A program made the position numbers and the translations under genes. 64,000 nucleotides of DNA. It comes from Hyphomicrobium_A sp963728165 (GTDB lineage: Bacteria > Pseudomonadota > Alphaproteobacteria > Rhizobiales > Hyphomicrobiaceae). Each line of letters starts with the position of its first letter. The first letter of the stretch is position 1. The stretch covers positions 124,001-188,000 of the forward strand of contig CAVSIY010000001.1 of the NCBI GenBank assembly GCA_963728165.1, given 5' to 3'. Below are positions 63,246 to 64,000 of the stretch, piece after piece. The notes under the pieces were generated by a model. The model searched no databases. It saw only the letters and a program-made list of their open reading frames with translations, and was not told the origin of the DNA.

Positions 63246-63611
63246 ATGGCGACCGTTGCGATCGTCGATGACGAGAAGAATACTCTGGCATCGCTGCGCA
63301 TGGCCTTCGCCGCGCGCGGGCACCTGGTCGAGACGTTCAACGATCCGGTCGCTGCCCTGCCCAAGCTTATCTTTGTGCCGCCGCGCGTGCTCATACTCAA
63401 CGGCAGGATGCCGGGATTGCACGGCATCGACTTCTTCGTGACGTTTCGCAGCTACTGCCGAGTGCCTGTGATCTTCTTGAGCGCGTCGGCTTGCGAGATC
63501 GAGCAATCGCTCGACGCCATCGGCGTCCCCGCCAACGCCTACGTCGACAAGCCGTTCTCTCAGCGCGCGTTGATCGCGCTCACGGAACGCCTGGCACGAT
63601 CGGGGCCTTAG
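63246..63611 (+). CDS. Stand-alone receiver-like protein lacking the phosphoacceptor Asp
   Basis: A 121-aa receiver domain with no output domain. The acidic pocket (AIVDDEKN), the Ser/Thr position (IFLSAS) and the Lys (VDKPFSQRAL) are intact, but the position of the phosphoacceptor Asp is Asn52 (LILNGRMPG). The sequence is closest to the receiver of ChvI (KPFSQR motif). It is therefore probably an atypical, phosphorylation-independent receiver that may compete with ChvI for its partner. Function is inference. It is downstream of the MaoC gene. Confidence 0.82.
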   Translation: MATVAIVDDEKNTLASLRMAFAARGHLVETFNDPVAALPKLIFVPPRVLILNGRMPGLHGIDFFVTFRSYCRVPVIFLSASACEIEQSLDAIGVPANAYVDKPFSQRALIALTERLARSGP

Positions 63612-63629
63612 CCGGCGCCTGCCGCTTCC

Positions 63630-63758
63630 CTAGCGGGCTGCGGCAGCCTTGGCGTTGCGCTCGCGCTTAGCGATCTTGGCGGCGCGCTTCCTGGCGTTCT
63701 CCCCCTTGCGCTGTTTGGCCTGGATTTTCTTGCGGCGCGAATCCGACAGCATGGGCAT
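63630..63758 (-). CDS. Small Lys/Arg-rich protein (42 aa)
   Basis: ATG at 63756-63758 with a CGGAGAA site upstream. The product is highly basic (SRRKKIQAKQRKGENARKR, then AAKIAKRERNAKAAAAR) and helical. It may bind nucleic acid or ribosomes. The frame stays open further upstream but lacks a plausible start. The remaining bases to the right edge contain nothing recognisable. Confidence 0.55.
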   Translation of the reverse strand: MPMLSDSRRKKIQAKQRKGENARKRAAKIAKRERNAKAAAAR

Positions 63759-64000
63759 GGACGTTTCTCCGTTGGGTGCTCGTTGCGAGCCTGTGGAACC
63801 GACCGGCTCAATACTAGAGGGGACGGGCGTCACGCAAGCACCTCTCGCCTCGCGTGCGGAACCCCGAGGGTTTATCAGAGAGCGAAGGGAGCGCGGGCGC
63901 CGCAGCACTGCGATCCTGTTGCAACTGAAGGGCAGCCATTCGGCGCCCGCGCCGGTTGCTTGCCGTGCCGAGGGTGCGATCACATCGTCAGCGGGCCTTC

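Overview
The window is GC-rich, densely coding bacterial DNA of alphaproteobacterial type, most likely Hyphomicrobiales (Rhizobiales). The signs are a complete cbb3 oxidase locus (ccoNOQP followed by ccoGHIS), a glnB-glnA pair, an EipA-family (DUF1134) envelope protein, DUF1489 and DUF3175 proteins, a ChvI-like receiver, a Pat-type acyl-CoA synthetase/acetyltransferase and FixK/FNR-type regulation. Genus is not determinable by eye. I see no rRNA, CRISPR array, prophage, transposase or integrase; the only RNA gene recognised is tRNA-Ser(GCU).

Layout. 1-11.4 kb: metabolic and envelope genes (quinone oxidoreductase, tRNA-Ser, cyclopropane fatty acid synthase, OmpA-like protein, a membrane-anchored protein with two helix-hairpin-helix modules and a 32-aa microprotein in front, a phosphotransferase/kinase fusion, a GT10 glycosyltransferase, a zinc alcohol dehydrogenase). 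11.5-18.8 kb: signalling and acetyl-CoA metabolism (PAS hybrid histidine kinase, convergent OmpR-type regulator, FixK-like regulator, ADP-forming acyl-CoA synthetase fused to GNAT, small Cys-rich exported protein behind a perfect FNR box). 18.8-26.9 kb: the cbb3 locus on the minus strand with a FixK/FNR box upstream of ccoN. 27-29.2 kb: two paralogous exported polysaccharide deacetylases; a third lies at 49.5-50.4 kb. 29.4-41.7 kb: MgtE, a GNAT, many small exported or membrane proteins, DUF1489, an aminotransferase, and palindromic repeats with CTAG ends. 41.7-45.4 kb: glnA, glnB and the NAD(P)HX repair enzyme. 45.5-50.4 kb: envelope cluster (TPR protein, L,D-transpeptidase, EipA family, deacetylase). 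50.5-64 kb: hot-dog thioesterase, a second (frameshifted) Crp/Fnr gene, a bactofilin fused to a cadherin/CSPG-like domain, a cupin + Tat-exported deaminase pair, DUF72, a frameshifted DoxDA, a DUF3365 heme protein, aldo/keto reductase, MaoC dehydratase and a receiver with Asn in place of the phosphoacceptor Asp.

How the parts connect. The FixK-like regulator (14189-14911) has an FNR-type recognition helix but no iron-sulfur cysteine set. Two matching boxes lie in the window, one before ccoN and one before the 104-aa exported protein that converges on ccoS. This suggests a local microaerobic regulon, with the adjacent PAS kinase and response regulator as possible upstream sensors (inference). 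Three genes (DUF4287/DUF5655, a Crp/Fnr paralogue, DoxDA) are each broken by one extra base while both halves stay intact, which looks like assembly error or very recent mutation. The most unusual items are the CTAG-ended palindromes whose outer arms supply stop codons of flanking genes, the bactofilin fusion, the Tat-exported deaminase and the Asn-substituted receiver. Coordinates marked as alternative starts were chosen from ribosome-binding sites and expected N-termini; all family names rest on recognition of motifs by eye.
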